A DNA stretch of 9,678 bases from RGIG1993 sp964564225 (GCA_964564225.1 CAZMAF010000057.1:1-9678); one strand, 5' to 3'. Counted from the first letter of the stretch, positions 1 through 7,943 are shown. Notes: generated from the letters alone by a model not told the origin. Numbers and translations are program-made.

Positions 1-1256
1 TCGGGATAGAAGTCCGGCATATCGGTATTATAGAGAAGATCAGCGAAGGATACGGCTTTTTCGGCGATTTCCGGAGTGGATGCGAGGTATCGGTTCACTT
101 CGCGGGCATCGGAAAAATTGTTTTCGTAGTAGTGACCAAGCCGCACGTGATAACGGCTGATGTGATTCGGAAAATACCAGGACAGGATGAAGCGCACGGT
201 CTTTTTCTCTCCCGGTGCGAGAGTTGCCTTGGAACAGAGCGCACATGAACCGAAATCATTCCCAATCCTGTCGGTAACGGTCTTCATCGCACGAAGGAAA
301 TCCTCTTTTTCCTTTCGGGTCGAGGGGAAGTTTTCGGAGGTTTGTCTCAATCGTTCGAGATGGGACTGCGCGAACGGATATGCGGAGAACTCTTCGACGT
401 ACCGGTCAAGAGCTTCATCACGGAGGTCGGATATCTGAGACGGAAGTCGGGTAGGTCTTGAGTTTACTTCGCTGTTCGGAAGAGTACCGCGATCACGGAA
501 GCCGAAAATAACGGACTCCTGCGATACGCCGAGAACGGTGCGGATCACATATTCGCGCAAAAAACGAAAATGTTCCGCTGTGATATACGAAATTTCGCCG
601 CCCTGAGCCGACAGACATACGGATCCCCGGTCAATTTCGGTGAATCTTGAATCTTTTTCCTGTACACGGGGCGTATTCAAAAAAATACCGGTCGTGTCGC
701 CGTCATGATAAAGCTCATTCACGCATCCGCCCCTGTTGCAGAAATTCGGCTCAAGGGTGGAAAGAAGGCTTACGGTCAGCTCTTCATCAGTGGGATTTTC
801 AACGGTGAAATCCATATAGAATCCGGGTGTGGAGCTGGCTTTATAATCATGAGGTACAAAAGGAGAAACCGCGCGCATCTTCACATTCGCAGCCAGTGCC
901 TGATCGTTATAGGAAAGATCGCATACGGGAAAACGTCCGTCGAATTCGATCTCTTCAACAGGCTTGTTCCATGCAAATACACGGTAGGTGAAGTCTTCCC
1001 AGGAAGTTTTCATGCCCAGCTTACGGACGATGGGAGCGCATCCGTTTTTCTGAACGCGTACCCAGAAGGAAAGTGCGCCGGTATTTGCTTCGCCGTCGTC
1101 CCCTTTTCCCTCCCAAAGCTGTGTTGTCCATCGCGGCGGGTTTGCGATCTGCCACTGATGAAACTCGCCGTCGGGATAAAGCTCCACCGAGCCGGTTCCG
1201 ATCCCGCCGAGAGCAATCCCGCTTTGTTGTGTTTTGTAAGAAATAATCTTTGCCAT
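1..1256 (-). CDS. GH116 family glycosidase (GBA2-like), N-terminal part, cut by window edge
   Basis: Reading the minus strand from the ATG at 1256 gives 418 uninterrupted codons that run off the left edge. The N-terminus has the motif GIALGGIGTGSVELYPDG (residues 13-30) followed by F-x-x-W-Q-I. Near residues 360-385 there is W-Y-F-P-N then L-G-H-Y-Y with F-S-D-A. Both are hallmarks of the N-terminal beta-sandwich domain of GH116 enzymes (bile-acid beta-glucosidase GBA2 and bacterial beta-glucosidases/xylosidases). The catalytic (alpha/alpha)6 domain with its Glu/Asp pair would lie beyond the edge, so activity and substrate cannot be judged. No signal peptide is seen, so it is probably cytosolic and acts on imported beta-glycosides or glycolipids. 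The start is supported by AAGGGGG at 1261-1267, four bases before the ATG. It has its own promoter and follows the HTH gene in the same direction after a hairpin. Confidence 0.88.
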   Translation of the reverse strand, partial: MAKIISYKTQQSGIALGGIGTGSVELYPDGEFHQWQIANPPRWTTQLWEGKGDDGEANTGALSFWVRVQKNGCAPIVRKLGMKTSWEDFTYRVFAWNKPVEEIEFDGRFPVCDLSYNDQALAANVKMRAVSPFVPHDYKASSTPGFYMDFTVENPTDEELTVSLLSTLEPNFCNRGGCVNELYHDGDTTGIFLNTPRVQEKDSRFTEIDRGSVCLSAQGGEISYITAEHFRFLREYVIRTVLGVSQESVIFGFRDRGTLPNSEVNSRPTRLPSQISDLRDEALDRYVEEFSAYPFAQSHLERLRQTSENFPSTRKEKEDFLRAMKTVTDRIGNDFGSCALCSKATLAPGEKKTVRFILSWYFPNHISRYHVRLGHYYENNFSDAREVNRYLASTPEIAEKAVSFADLLYNTDMPDFYP

Positions 1257-1284
1257 ATATCCCCCTTGTAAAGTTTAGTTAATT

Positions 1285-1293
1285 ATTATAGCA
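1285..1293 (-). promoter_or_regulatory. Extended -10 promoter of the GH116 gene
   Basis: On the minus strand the sequence TGCTATAAT is a full TGn-TATAAT extended -10 element, 28 bases upstream of the ATG at 1256. No good -35 lies 16-18 bases upstream (the 17-bp position reads GTGAGC), which is normal for extended -10 promoters. It suggests the glycosidase gene can be transcribed independently of the HTH gene upstream. Confidence 0.6.
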
Positions 1294-1334
1294 CGGAGAA
1301 ACTTAAAGCTCACTTCGAAAGTTTTTGAGAGTGT

Positions 1335-1359
1335 GGGAACTTTTTTTCAAAAAGTTCCC
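1335..1359. repeat. 11-bp perfect hairpin between the HTH and GH116 genes
   Basis: GGGAACTTTTT (1335-1345) pairs perfectly with AAAAAGTTCCC (1349-1359) around a 3-base loop. It starts 3 bases after the HTH gene's stop on the minus strand. The run of T/A lies inside the stem and no clear U-tract follows on the minus strand, so it is a weak terminator at best. It could be a processing or transcript-protecting hairpin, or a dispersed intergenic repeat. Confidence 0.6.
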
Positions 1360-1362
1360 GGA

Positions 1363-2103
1363 TTAACGCTCATCGTCAAGAATTTCATCAAAATAAAAAC
1401 CGTCGCGGCGATATTTTTTCAGAACGGTCTGAATGTCCTCCTGCGATGACGTCACAGAAGACAGATTTTCCGTCGGGGTTACGGTAAGAGAGCGCTTTGC
1501 TCTGTCACTGATAAGCCAATAGCCCTGTCCGACGGTATAAAGCGAAAGGCACGCGCCAAGCGCGCGATCGGTGATCTCTCCTTTGTAAAAACGGGTAATC
1601 AGGCGCGAAAGATCGCTCGTCACACCGTACGTCACAACGATATCCACACCGCTCACAAGCTCACGACAGCGACGGTAACGCTCAGGAGAATCATCGGGCG
1701 ACAATATGCCTCTTAAAAACGCATTCAAAAACAGAAAATCACCCGCATTCGTCAGATAGAGAAGCGTAGCATCCTCCATCGTCAGAAGCGCTCTGTACGT
1801 CACCTCGCCCGCCTCACCGCAGGAATCGAGCCAAAAAGCATTCTCGATATGCTCCGCCGTTCCGTAAAGATTGAGCGAAAGTACAGTTTGCCGACGGTAA
1901 TTTTCCTCGTACTGTGCATAATCAATCCCGTTTTCACGGCACACCTGCTTCAAGGCGCGGAGCGCTACCGGCGAGGGGGCAAAATGCCCTCGCTCCCAAC
2001 GGTTGACGGTAGCAAAACTGACGCCAAGCTCCTCGGCAAGCCTCGCCTGATTCCATTTGAGCTGCCGACGGATTTCCTTAATCACTTTAGACGTATTTTC
2101 CAT
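1363..2103 (-). CDS. XRE-type HTH regulator with unrecognised C-terminal domain
   Basis: This 246-aa protein opens with a clear XRE/Cro-CI helix-turn-helix at about residues 8-62: IKEIRRQLKWNQARLAEELG, then V-S-F-A-T-V-N-R-W-E-R-G. The ATVNRWERG stretch is the recognition helix and its end. Residues about 75-246 form a soluble domain that I do not recognise. It has no membrane segment and no sensor motif I can name. Its stretch at 153-207 (VDIVVTYGV then FYKGEIT, GYWLISD and RSL) is faintly like the C-terminal half of DUF3990 proteins, a weak resemblance only. The ATG is preceded by AAAGGA about 10 bases upstream. The promoter carries a cre-like box and a palindrome, so autoregulation and carbon control are plausible. 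It is transcribed toward the GH116 gene and divergently from trkA. Whether it regulates either neighbour is unknown. Confidence 0.85.
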   Translation of the reverse strand: MENTSKVIKEIRRQLKWNQARLAEELGVSFATVNRWERGHFAPSPVALRALKQVCRENGIDYAQYEENYRRQTVLSLNLYGTAEHIENAFWLDSCGEAGEVTYRALLTMEDATLLYLTNAGDFLFLNAFLRGILSPDDSPERYRRCRELVSGVDIVVTYGVTSDLSRLITRFYKGEITDRALGACLSLYTVGQGYWLISDRAKRSLTVTPTENLSSVTSSQEDIQTVLKKYRRDGFYFDEILDDER

Positions 2104-2133
2104 ATACGGTCGTTCCTTTTGTTCGTAAGCTAT

Positions 2134-2147
2134 ATAACATTTGTTAT
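2134..2147. promoter_or_regulatory. 14-bp palindrome, candidate operator of the HTH gene
   Basis: ATAACATTTGTTAT is a perfect inverted repeat (6-bp arms, 2-bp spacer) between the -10 box and the start codon of the HTH gene. The half-site ATAACAT recurs at 2157-2163, exactly 23 bp away, overlapping the -10. This position fits autorepression by the encoded XRE protein, but AT-rich palindromes also arise by chance. Confidence 0.4.
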
Positions 2148-2153
2148 GGAAAA

Positions 2154-2182
2154 ATTATAACATATTATGTAAACGTTTGCAA
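2154..2182 (-). promoter_or_regulatory. Sigma-A promoter of the HTH gene
   Basis: On the minus strand, TTGCAA (2177-2182) is followed after exactly 17 bp by a perfect TATAAT (2154-2159). Transcription would begin near 2147, within the candidate operator palindrome, leaving a leader of about 45 nt before the ATG at 2103. Confidence 0.75.
2168..2181. promoter_or_regulatory. cre-like box (CcpA/LacI-family operator)
   Basis: TGTAAACGTTTGCA matches every position of the cre consensus TGWAARCGYTWNCW with the central CG. It overlaps the -35 of the HTH gene promoter, a position where CcpA-type binding would block RNA polymerase. The same shape also suits other LacI-family regulators. It lies about 160 bp upstream of the trkA start site, so an effect there is less likely. 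Confidence 0.55.
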
Positions 2183-2304
2183 GTAGGCAAAGCCTGTTTT
2201 TAAGTGCAATCAAACAATCTGTATAAATACCCAAAAACACAACTGTAAATTTGTGCAAAAAAACCATTCTCAAAGAGCGAGAAGGGCGAAGTTATAAAAA
2301 GCCC

Positions 2305-2333
2305 TTGCAATTTTCACAAAACAGGGGTATAAT
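2305..2333 (+). promoter_or_regulatory. Sigma-A promoter of trkA-trkH
   Basis: TTGCAA (2305-2310), a 17-bp spacer and a perfect TATAAT (2328-2333) predict a start near 2340 and a leader of about 44 nt. The inverted repeat AAGGGC (2282-2287) / GCCCTT (2301-2306) touches the -35 and might be an operator, but this is weak. AAGGAG at 2373-2378 sits five bases before the trkA ATG. Confidence 0.75.
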
Positions 2334-2383
2334 ACAACTATCTTATATAATATCAGTATTCTCTTTTAACGCAAGGAGCTACT

Positions 2384-3745
2384 ATGAAAATAGTTATTAT
2401 CGGCGGAGGCACAGTCGGTGCTGCTATTTGCGCCGAGCTTTCAGAAGAAGGCCACGATATTACGATGATTGATACCGAGCTTTCCAACATTACCGAACTG
2501 TCAAACATCTGCGACGTTTTCGGTATCGTGGGAAGCGGCGCAGACGTATCGGTATTAAAAAAAGCCGATGCAGGCAAAAGCCATCTCGTGATCGCCGTCA
2601 CCTCGAGCGATGAAATCAATCTTCTTTCCTGTGCCGCCGCGCGCAAACTCGGCGCACAGCATACCGTTGCCCGCGTAAGAAATCCCGAATATTCCGAGCT
2701 GATGCTTTTGATGAAGAACGATATGAATCTTTCGATGACGATAAACCCCGAGCTTGCCGCCGCGAAAGCAATCTACCGTATGCTTCGCTATCCATCGGCG
2801 GCTAAGGTCGAAACCTTCTATCGTGGCAAGGTGGATCTCGTGGAATTTGTCCTTCCCGCAGACTCTCCCGCCTGCAACAAGTCACTGTTCGAGCTTCGCT
2901 CGGCATTCAAATGCAAATTTCTCGTTTGTGGCGTTGTGCGCGGCGATGAAATGTACATTCCCTCGGGCGATTTCGTCCTGAAAGCAGGCGACGTTATCGG
3001 CATCACTGCGCCCGACGACGAACTGACCCGCCTTTTTAAATCCATCGGCGTCTTCAAGCAACCTATTCACGATCTTCTCATCGTCGGCGGCGGCAGAGTC
3101 AGCTACTATCTGTCGGGGCTTTTACAGCATTCCAAAATCGAAGCAACCGTCATCGAAAAAGACAAAAATCTTTGCTACGATCTCATCGAAGCATTTGACT
3201 GTACCGTTGTCAACGACGATGGCACGAAACAAGAGGTGCTGCTCGAAGCCGGCATTGAAAAGGCAGACGCCTTTATTGCGCTGCTGGATCGCGACGAGCA
3301 AAACGCCATTCTGTCACTTTATGCCAAAAGCTGCCGCGTTCCGAAGGTTGTCTCTCTGATCAAAGAGCTTTCTTACGTTGACTTTTATAAAGATATGGGA
3401 CTTGAAAGCATCATTTCCCCGAAATCAATCACGGCAGCAGACCTGCTTCGTTACGTCCGCGCCATGTCGCAGGACAGTACCTCGGAGATCGAGTCTCTGC
3501 ACAAGATCATGGGCAGCAGAGCTGAAGCGCTTGAATTTGTCGTCAAAGGCGAGATTGAGGGCGTGACCGATCTGCCGCTCAAAAAACTTCGTCCGATAGC
3601 GGGCGTTCTGATCGCATGCATCATTCACAATAATAAAATTATCATCCCCACAGGCGACGACTGCATCCGAACGGGTGATACCGTTCTCATCGTCACCTCG
3701 GGCGACGTCGTAATCGACAGTATAAAGGATATTTTGCCGCGATGA
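2384..3745 (+). CDS. trkA: TrkA, NAD-binding gating subunit of Trk potassium uptake
   Basis: This 453-aa cytosolic protein has the standard TrkA layout of two RCK units in tandem. The first Rossmann domain (about 1-120) starts with IIGGGTVGA (GxGxxG at 7-12) and has the acidic D30 at the end of beta-2 that contacts the NAD ribose. RCK-C1 is at about 140-225. A second Rossmann domain (about 228-345) starts with LLIVGGGRVS, where the last glycine of the motif is Ser240, and has E258 in the beta-2 position. RCK-C2 is at about 368-452, with GDDCIRTGDTVLIV. In the family TrkA forms a ring under the TrkH channel and gates it by nucleotide binding. The length is normal. AAGGAG five bases upstream fixes the start, and the stop overlaps the trkH start by four bases (ATGA), which indicates translational coupling. 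Confidence 0.95.
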   Translation: MKIVIIGGGTVGAAICAELSEEGHDITMIDTELSNITELSNICDVFGIVGSGADVSVLKKADAGKSHLVIAVTSSDEINLLSCAAARKLGAQHTVARVRNPEYSELMLLMKNDMNLSMTINPELAAAKAIYRMLRYPSAAKVETFYRGKVDLVEFVLPADSPACNKSLFELRSAFKCKFLVCGVVRGDEMYIPSGDFVLKAGDVIGITAPDDELTRLFKSIGVFKQPIHDLLIVGGGRVSYYLSGLLQHSKIEATVIEKDKNLCYDLIEAFDCTVVNDDGTKQEVLLEAGIEKADAFIALLDRDEQNAILSLYAKSCRVPKVVSLIKELSYVDFYKDMGLESIISPKSITAADLLRYVRAMSQDSTSEIESLHKIMGSRAEALEFVVKGEIEGVTDLPLKKLRPIAGVLIACIIHNNKIIIPTGDDCIRTGDTVLIVTSGDVVIDSIKDILPR

Positions 3746-5181
3746 ATTACCGTATGACAGCCAAGCTTTTAAGCTATGTGCTTCTCGTTGAGGCAGCGCT
3801 GCTGCTCTTGCCGCTCACGACGGCGATCCTCTATCGCGAGTCGGTCCTGCCGTTTTTATATACGGTACTGATCCTCTCTGCCGTCGGCGCACCTGCCTTT
3901 TTCCTGAAGCCGCGCAACACGCGCATTTTCGCCAAGGAAGGCTTTGTGATTGTAGCGCTTTCATGGATTTTACTTTCCCTCTTCGGTGCGCTTCCCTTTA
4001 TCTTCAGCGGCGCAATCGAAAGCTATATCGACGCTTTTTTTGAAACCGTTTCAGGCTTCACCACAACGGGCGCTACCATTCTCGGCGACCTGGAGGCGCT
4101 CCCGCGCTCGATTCTGATGTGGCGCGCCTTCACGCATTGGATCGGAGGCATGGGCGTACTCGTCTTTATCATGGCGCTCATACCCTCGGAAAGCGGAAGA
4201 AACATTCACCTTCTGCGCGCCGAAGTACCCGGTCCCACGAAAGGAAAGCTTGTTCCCCGTCTTCGCCATACCGCGCGCATTCTGTACAGCATTTATCTTG
4301 CGCTCACCATTCTTGAGCTGATCTCGCTTCTCATCGCCGGAATGCCCTTTTACGACGCCTTCATCACCGCTCTGTCCACCGCAGGCACGGGCGGCTTCGG
4401 TGTTCTGAACGACTCGATCGCAGGCTATCACAGCCCTGCAATCGAATGGATTGTCGCGATTTTTATGCTTCTCTTCGGTATGAACTTCAATATCATTTTC
4501 CTCATCGCCATCCGCAAATTTCACGACGTTCTCAAAAATTCCGAGCTTCGCGTCTACCTTTTATTGATACTTCTCTCGGTCACGGCAATCACCGTTAATA
4601 CCGTTTCGATGTACGAAACCCTCGGCGATGCCATCCGTACCGCCTTTTTCACGGTCAATGCCACGATGTCCACCACCGGATTTGTCATCTTTGATTATAC
4701 AGCGTGGCCGGCATTTTCCAAAGCCGTTATTATTCTTTTAATGATCGTCGGCGCATCGGCAGGCTCAACGGCAGGCGGCATGAAGCTATCGCGCGTGATG
4801 ATACTTTTTAAAAATATGGTGCGCGAGATCAGACACATGCTACGCCCCAACTCGGTGAACCGAGTCAAACTGGACGGCGAAATCTTAGAGGAAGAAACGG
4901 TACGCTCTGCAAGCAATTATCTTATTTTTTATTGCGTCACCTTCATTATTTCCTTTATTCTCGTATCGTTTGATAACTTCTCGATCGAAACTACTATGAC
5001 AGCGGTTCTGACCTGTATCAGCAATATCGGTCCCGTTATGGGAACGGTCACACCCTTTGGCAATCTTTCGGATTTTTCGGTTTTTTCCAAGATCATCCTT
5101 TCCCTCGATATGCTTTTCGGACGGCTTGAATTTCTCCCGATGCTCATTCTGATTTCCCCTTCAACCTACAAAATGAAATAA
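3742..5181 (+). CDS. trkH: TrkH, potassium channel/transporter membrane subunit
   Basis: This 479-aa polytopic membrane protein moves K+ into the cell together with TrkA. All four pore-loop filters of the Trk/Ktr/HKT superfamily are visible: TVSGFTTTGATIL (about 102-114), ALSTAGTGGFGV (210-221), NATMSTTGFV (306-315) and CISNIGPVMG (425-434), each with the key filter glycine. The intramembrane gate loop GASAGSTAGGMK (337-348) and the family ending GRLEFLPMLIL (460-470) are present. The length matches TrkH and nothing is missing. It begins within the last codons of trkA (ATGA overlap), so the two are co-translated from the promoter at 2305-2333. A strong hairpin right after the stop ends the operon. 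Confidence 0.95.
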   Translation: MNYRMTAKLLSYVLLVEAALLLLPLTTAILYRESVLPFLYTVLILSAVGAPAFFLKPRNTRIFAKEGFVIVALSWILLSLFGALPFIFSGAIESYIDAFFETVSGFTTTGATILGDLEALPRSILMWRAFTHWIGGMGVLVFIMALIPSESGRNIHLLRAEVPGPTKGKLVPRLRHTARILYSIYLALTILELISLLIAGMPFYDAFITALSTAGTGGFGVLNDSIAGYHSPAIEWIVAIFMLLFGMNFNIIFLIAIRKFHDVLKNSELRVYLLLILLSVTAITVNTVSMYETLGDAIRTAFFTVNATMSTTGFVIFDYTAWPAFSKAVIILLMIVGASAGSTAGGMKLSRVMILFKNMVREIRHMLRPNSVNRVKLDGEILEEETVRSASNYLIFYCVTFIISFILVSFDNFSIETTMTAVLTCISNIGPVMGTVTPFGNLSDFSVFSKIILSLDMLFGRLEFLPMLILISPSTYKMK

Positions 5182-5182
5182 T

Positions 5183-5219
5183 AAAAACTCTGTTTCGGAA
5201 AATCGAAACAGAGTTTTTT
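5183..5219. terminator. Bidirectional rho-independent terminator between trkH and the beta-propeller gene
   Basis: CTCTGTTTCG (5188-5197) pairs with CGAAACAGAG (5204-5213) around GAAAAT, flanked by A5 before and T6 after. On the plus strand the T-run follows the stem 2 bases after the trkH stop. On the minus strand the A-run becomes a U-tract for the convergent gene ending at 5236. It fits termination in both directions. Confidence 0.88.
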
Positions 5220-5235
5220 GTTATGCGGTTTGTTG

Positions 5236-7218
5236 TCAACTGTTGGTTGCGCAACCAAGAAGCGCAACCTTTATACCGTCCCGGAAAAGCACGTAGCAAT
5301 ACCCCTCGTGTACGAAACCGCGCACTTGATCAACAACGTAGCTATCGCCAAGAATAAGATCCAAGGACACCGTAAGCGCCTCGCCGTCGTAAGAAAACAG
5401 AAGATAATGCATACGACTTTCATAATAGGTCACACCGCCGACCTTTTCGGAATAGCAATAAACAGGAACACCGAAAAGTCCGTCCTCGCGATTGATATAA
5501 TAACTCTTATAGTCCTCCGAAAACACACAGCCCGAAAGCTCGTAGCAAGCAACGCTGACAAGACTTTCCTCGCTCTTACGATAAATCTCAAGCTTTAGGA
5601 TGGCGGTATCCGCGCCGTAACCAATGCCTAAAAGATCGCCGTTTTCAAGTTCCACAAGCGAAGTGGAATAACCGTCTATCGTACCCGTATCCAACGAATG
5701 AATGCGCTCAGGATCAGAAAGATCAAAACGATAAACAGGATCGGTAAAAGTCACAATCTCGGCGGTACAAATATAGGCAAGGGTTTCATCAAAGCGTACC
5801 GACTGTACCGTTTCCCCGAACGGCGCAAATTTTTGCGCAGAAGAAAGAACCGAAAAATCCTCAAGCGAGATCAGATAGAGCGATGCGTTGCGCTCGCGAC
5901 TTGAGAAGTTGATCCGCGTTTCACGCTCGTTCAGAACGTAACTCCACTCGCTTGTTGAGGTTGCCACACGCAAAACGCCTTCATGTTCATCCATTGAATA
6001 CTGATCTTTTACGCTTCCATCCAAGGTTACGCTTCCCAACACCGTAAAACCTTCATCCGAATAGGAAATTGCTTCAATATGTGATACCGTCTTCGTCTTC
6101 AAGCAACTGCGTTCTTTGTTGAATTCATACTCAAATACCACTGCCTCACCGTTTTCGGTACACAGCATTTCGCTTTCCGATACAAGATAAACAGCATTAT
6201 TCGAAACGTACTGTGCCGTCGGCGTACCAAGCAACGCGTGCGCGTCCTTCACAGCAAGCGTTTCGCCGTTCAGAAGATACACCGTCGTGTAAAACGATTC
6301 CGACGGACCGTCAGGCGCGGTAATACAATCGGCGGAGATCGCCGCCATACCGTCAGCGCTTTCATAGTGAGGCAAATAGCCGTCGGTTTTAAAATCGGGT
6401 TCGCCGTAATAATAATAGCCACACATTACAAGAAGATTGCCCTCGGCAAAACGGGTAGAAATCAACGACCCCTGAAGCGTGACGCGAGACGGTGCTGCAT
6501 CAATTCTGCCGTCGAGAATATCATCAATCGACAGCGTGATCAACCGCGTGTATACACCGTCTTCCTTGTGGTGAACGCCCTCCAGAATCAGACGGTTCTC
6601 TGCCAGATAGAAATTTGCATAGCTCGTTTCATCATCAAACGAGGCGAGCGCGATGCTTGCGATCTGCTCACTTTCCTCTCCTGCGAGAGTATAAACTTTA
6701 AGTGTGTTACCGTTCAGATAGAAAATATGCGTATCATTTCGCTTGATAATATCAGCCTCCAGAACGCCGGCGACCTGATTGTCCGTAATGTTGTCCTTAT
6801 CGCCGTCGGTATCCGAAGAATTGCCGCTGCTGTCAAGCAGAACGCCGGACGACGGCGTTCCGGTGTTATCGACATCAGTAGCTTTCGCTCCGGCAACATT
6901 CCAAAACATTTCGGATATACGTTCAAAAAAGTTCTTTTTCTGAAGCTTTGCAAGATACTCTGCCTCGTTATTTTGCTGTACGATCGAGGCGATAACATTA
7001 TAATACGGATCGTCCTGATAACGCCTCAGGGGATTTTGAAAGCTCGCAATCAAAGCGACGGTAGGAAAAATGACTAACAGCGCAAGGCACGCGGCAAGAC
7101 AAGCGATCATGCGAGTGCGCTTTCGGTCTACCGTCGGCGCATCCGATGCCTCGCTGATATAAACATCCGATATATTTCCCATAGCTTCATACAAAAGCGG
7201 CGGTTTGTTTCGTTTCAT
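5236..7218 (-). CDS. Membrane-anchored extracytoplasmic beta-propeller protein, probable anti-sigma/sensor
   Basis: This 660-aa protein has a short cytosolic N-terminus with LLYEAMGNISDVYISEAS (about 8-25), one membrane segment (about 37-58) and a Ser/Gly/Asp/Asn-rich linker (about 111-146). A large extracytoplasmic domain follows, beginning NQVAGVLEADIIKRND (147-162). That last motif and the long beta-rich remainder fit the secreted beta-propeller family distantly related to WD-40 (Pfam Beta_propel). The EALG.I...YI.EA-type N-terminal motif recurs, as I recall it, in clostridial anti-sigma proteins just before their membrane anchor. The gene overlaps the ECF sigma factor stop by four bases (ATGA), with AAAGGAG just upstream, so the pair is co-translated. 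I infer that the N-terminus holds the sigma factor and the propeller senses an envelope signal. Direct regulation is not shown by sequence alone. Confidence 0.82.
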   Translation of the reverse strand: MKRNKPPLLYEAMGNISDVYISEASDAPTVDRKRTRMIACLAACLALLVIFPTVALIASFQNPLRRYQDDPYYNVIASIVQQNNEAEYLAKLQKKNFFERISEMFWNVAGAKATDVDNTGTPSSGVLLDSSGNSSDTDGDKDNITDNQVAGVLEADIIKRNDTHIFYLNGNTLKVYTLAGEESEQIASIALASFDDETSYANFYLAENRLILEGVHHKEDGVYTRLITLSIDDILDGRIDAAPSRVTLQGSLISTRFAEGNLLVMCGYYYYGEPDFKTDGYLPHYESADGMAAISADCITAPDGPSESFYTTVYLLNGETLAVKDAHALLGTPTAQYVSNNAVYLVSESEMLCTENGEAVVFEYEFNKERSCLKTKTVSHIEAISYSDEGFTVLGSVTLDGSVKDQYSMDEHEGVLRVATSTSEWSYVLNERETRINFSSRERNASLYLISLEDFSVLSSAQKFAPFGETVQSVRFDETLAYICTAEIVTFTDPVYRFDLSDPERIHSLDTGTIDGYSTSLVELENGDLLGIGYGADTAILKLEIYRKSEESLVSVACYELSGCVFSEDYKSYYINREDGLFGVPVYCYSEKVGGVTYYESRMHYLLFSYDGEALTVSLDLILGDSYVVDQVRGFVHEGYCYVLFRDGIKVALLGCATNS

Positions 7219-7778
7219 AGTTTCTCCTTTACAAGAACGCCCTCGGCTTCGAGTTGGCGTTTGAACTGTTTTCGCAAGCGATATAGCTTTACCTTGATAG
7301 CGCCGCGCGTTGTCTTATAAATCCGCGCCAATGCATCCAGCCCCTCATTATAGAAATATCGCTTTACAAAAAGTATACGGTCGTTTTTATCGAGTGAAGA
7401 AAGAAAGACGTTAAGCGCTTTTTCGATCGCCAAACGGTCTACGATGTTTTCAGCGTCAGCCGACAGCACCTCATCCAGCTCGTCATAGACAAGCGTACCA
7501 ACAGTCCGTCGCTTTTCCGTGTTAGCCGCCTCTATACGATTGTATGAAAGATTTCGCGCAATCTTAGCAAGATACGCCTTGAGATCCGTTGGTTTTTGTG
7601 GCGGAATACTTTGCCACGTGCGCTGATAGACATCATTGACAACTTCCTCGGCATCTTCTCGGCTGCCAAGAATATTCATAGCGATGCAAAAACAGTATTT
7701 TCCATACTTGCTTGCAAGCTCTGTTACAGCATACTCGTTACGAGAGAAAAACATCGCAATCAAAGAAGCGTCATCCAT
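7215..7778 (-). CDS. ECF-type RNA polymerase sigma factor
   Basis: This 187-aa protein has the two-domain ECF layout. Sigma region 2 spans about 14-82 and includes SREDAEEVVNDVYQRTW (39-55) and the helix AYLAKIARNLSYNRI. Region 4 spans about 118-175, with LDALARIYKTTRGAIKVKLYRLRKQF-type helix-turn-helix residues ending in the basic recognition helix. There is no region 1.1 or 3. It would direct RNA polymerase to promoters with a TGTAAC-like -35, and one such site lies upstream of its own gene. AGGTGA a few bases upstream of the ATG supports the start. The gene is translationally coupled to the membrane propeller gene downstream, the usual arrangement of an ECF sigma factor with its anti-sigma factor. 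The regulon and signal are unknown. Confidence 0.92.
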   Translation of the reverse strand: MDDASLIAMFFSRNEYAVTELASKYGKYCFCIAMNILGSREDAEEVVNDVYQRTWQSIPPQKPTDLKAYLAKIARNLSYNRIEAANTEKRRTVGTLVYDELDEVLSADAENIVDRLAIEKALNVFLSSLDKNDRILFVKRYFYNEGLDALARIYKTTRGAIKVKLYRLRKQFKRQLEAEGVLVKEKL

Positions 7779-7820
7779 CTATCTCACCTCATTTCTTTCG
7801 TTGGGCCCTTCACCTTACAA

Positions 7821-7846
7821 GACAGGATTTTCATGAAACGGTTACA
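7821..7846 (-). promoter_or_regulatory. ECF-type promoter, probable autoregulation of the sigma gene
   Basis: On the minus strand TGTAAC (7841-7846) followed by CG and a T-run is separated by 16 bp from TGTC (7821-7824). A -35 with an AAC core and a -10 with a GTC core, 16 bp apart, is the classic ECF pattern (compare SigW TGAAAC-N16-CGTA). It sits 43 bp upstream of the sigma factor start, as expected for positive autoregulation. Confidence 0.6.
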
Positions 7847-7856
7847 TTTTTTTCAT

Positions 7857-7885
7857 AGTTTACCATAAATGATTAAAATTTTCAA
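7857..7885 (-). promoter_or_regulatory. Sigma-A promoter of the ECF sigma gene
   Basis: On the minus strand TTGAAA (7880-7885), a 17-bp spacer with TGG at its end, and TAAACT (7857-7862) form a good housekeeping promoter just upstream of the ECF-type promoter. The two together would give basal plus self-amplified expression. Confidence 0.6.
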
Positions 7886-7943
7886 CCCTTTTTGCTTCTG
7901 AGCCAAACAAACATCAAACAAAACGCCCTGCCGATAGCCAAAC

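Noticed and set aside
705..1271. Plus-strand ORF of 188 codons
   Set aside because: It lies antisense to the GH116 frame, which has clear family motifs and a ribosome binding site.
2185..2200. AGGC-AAA-GCCT followed by T5 as a terminator
   Set aside because: A 4-bp stem is too weak, and no plus-strand gene needs ending there.
5245..5256. Perfect 12-bp palindrome GGTTGCGCAACC
   Set aside because: It lies within the last codons of the beta-propeller gene. It is short and has no T-run, and a good terminator is already present at 5183-5219.
6238..7077. Plus-strand ORF of 279 codons
   Set aside because: It is antisense to the beta-propeller gene and has no recognisable domain or ribosome binding site.
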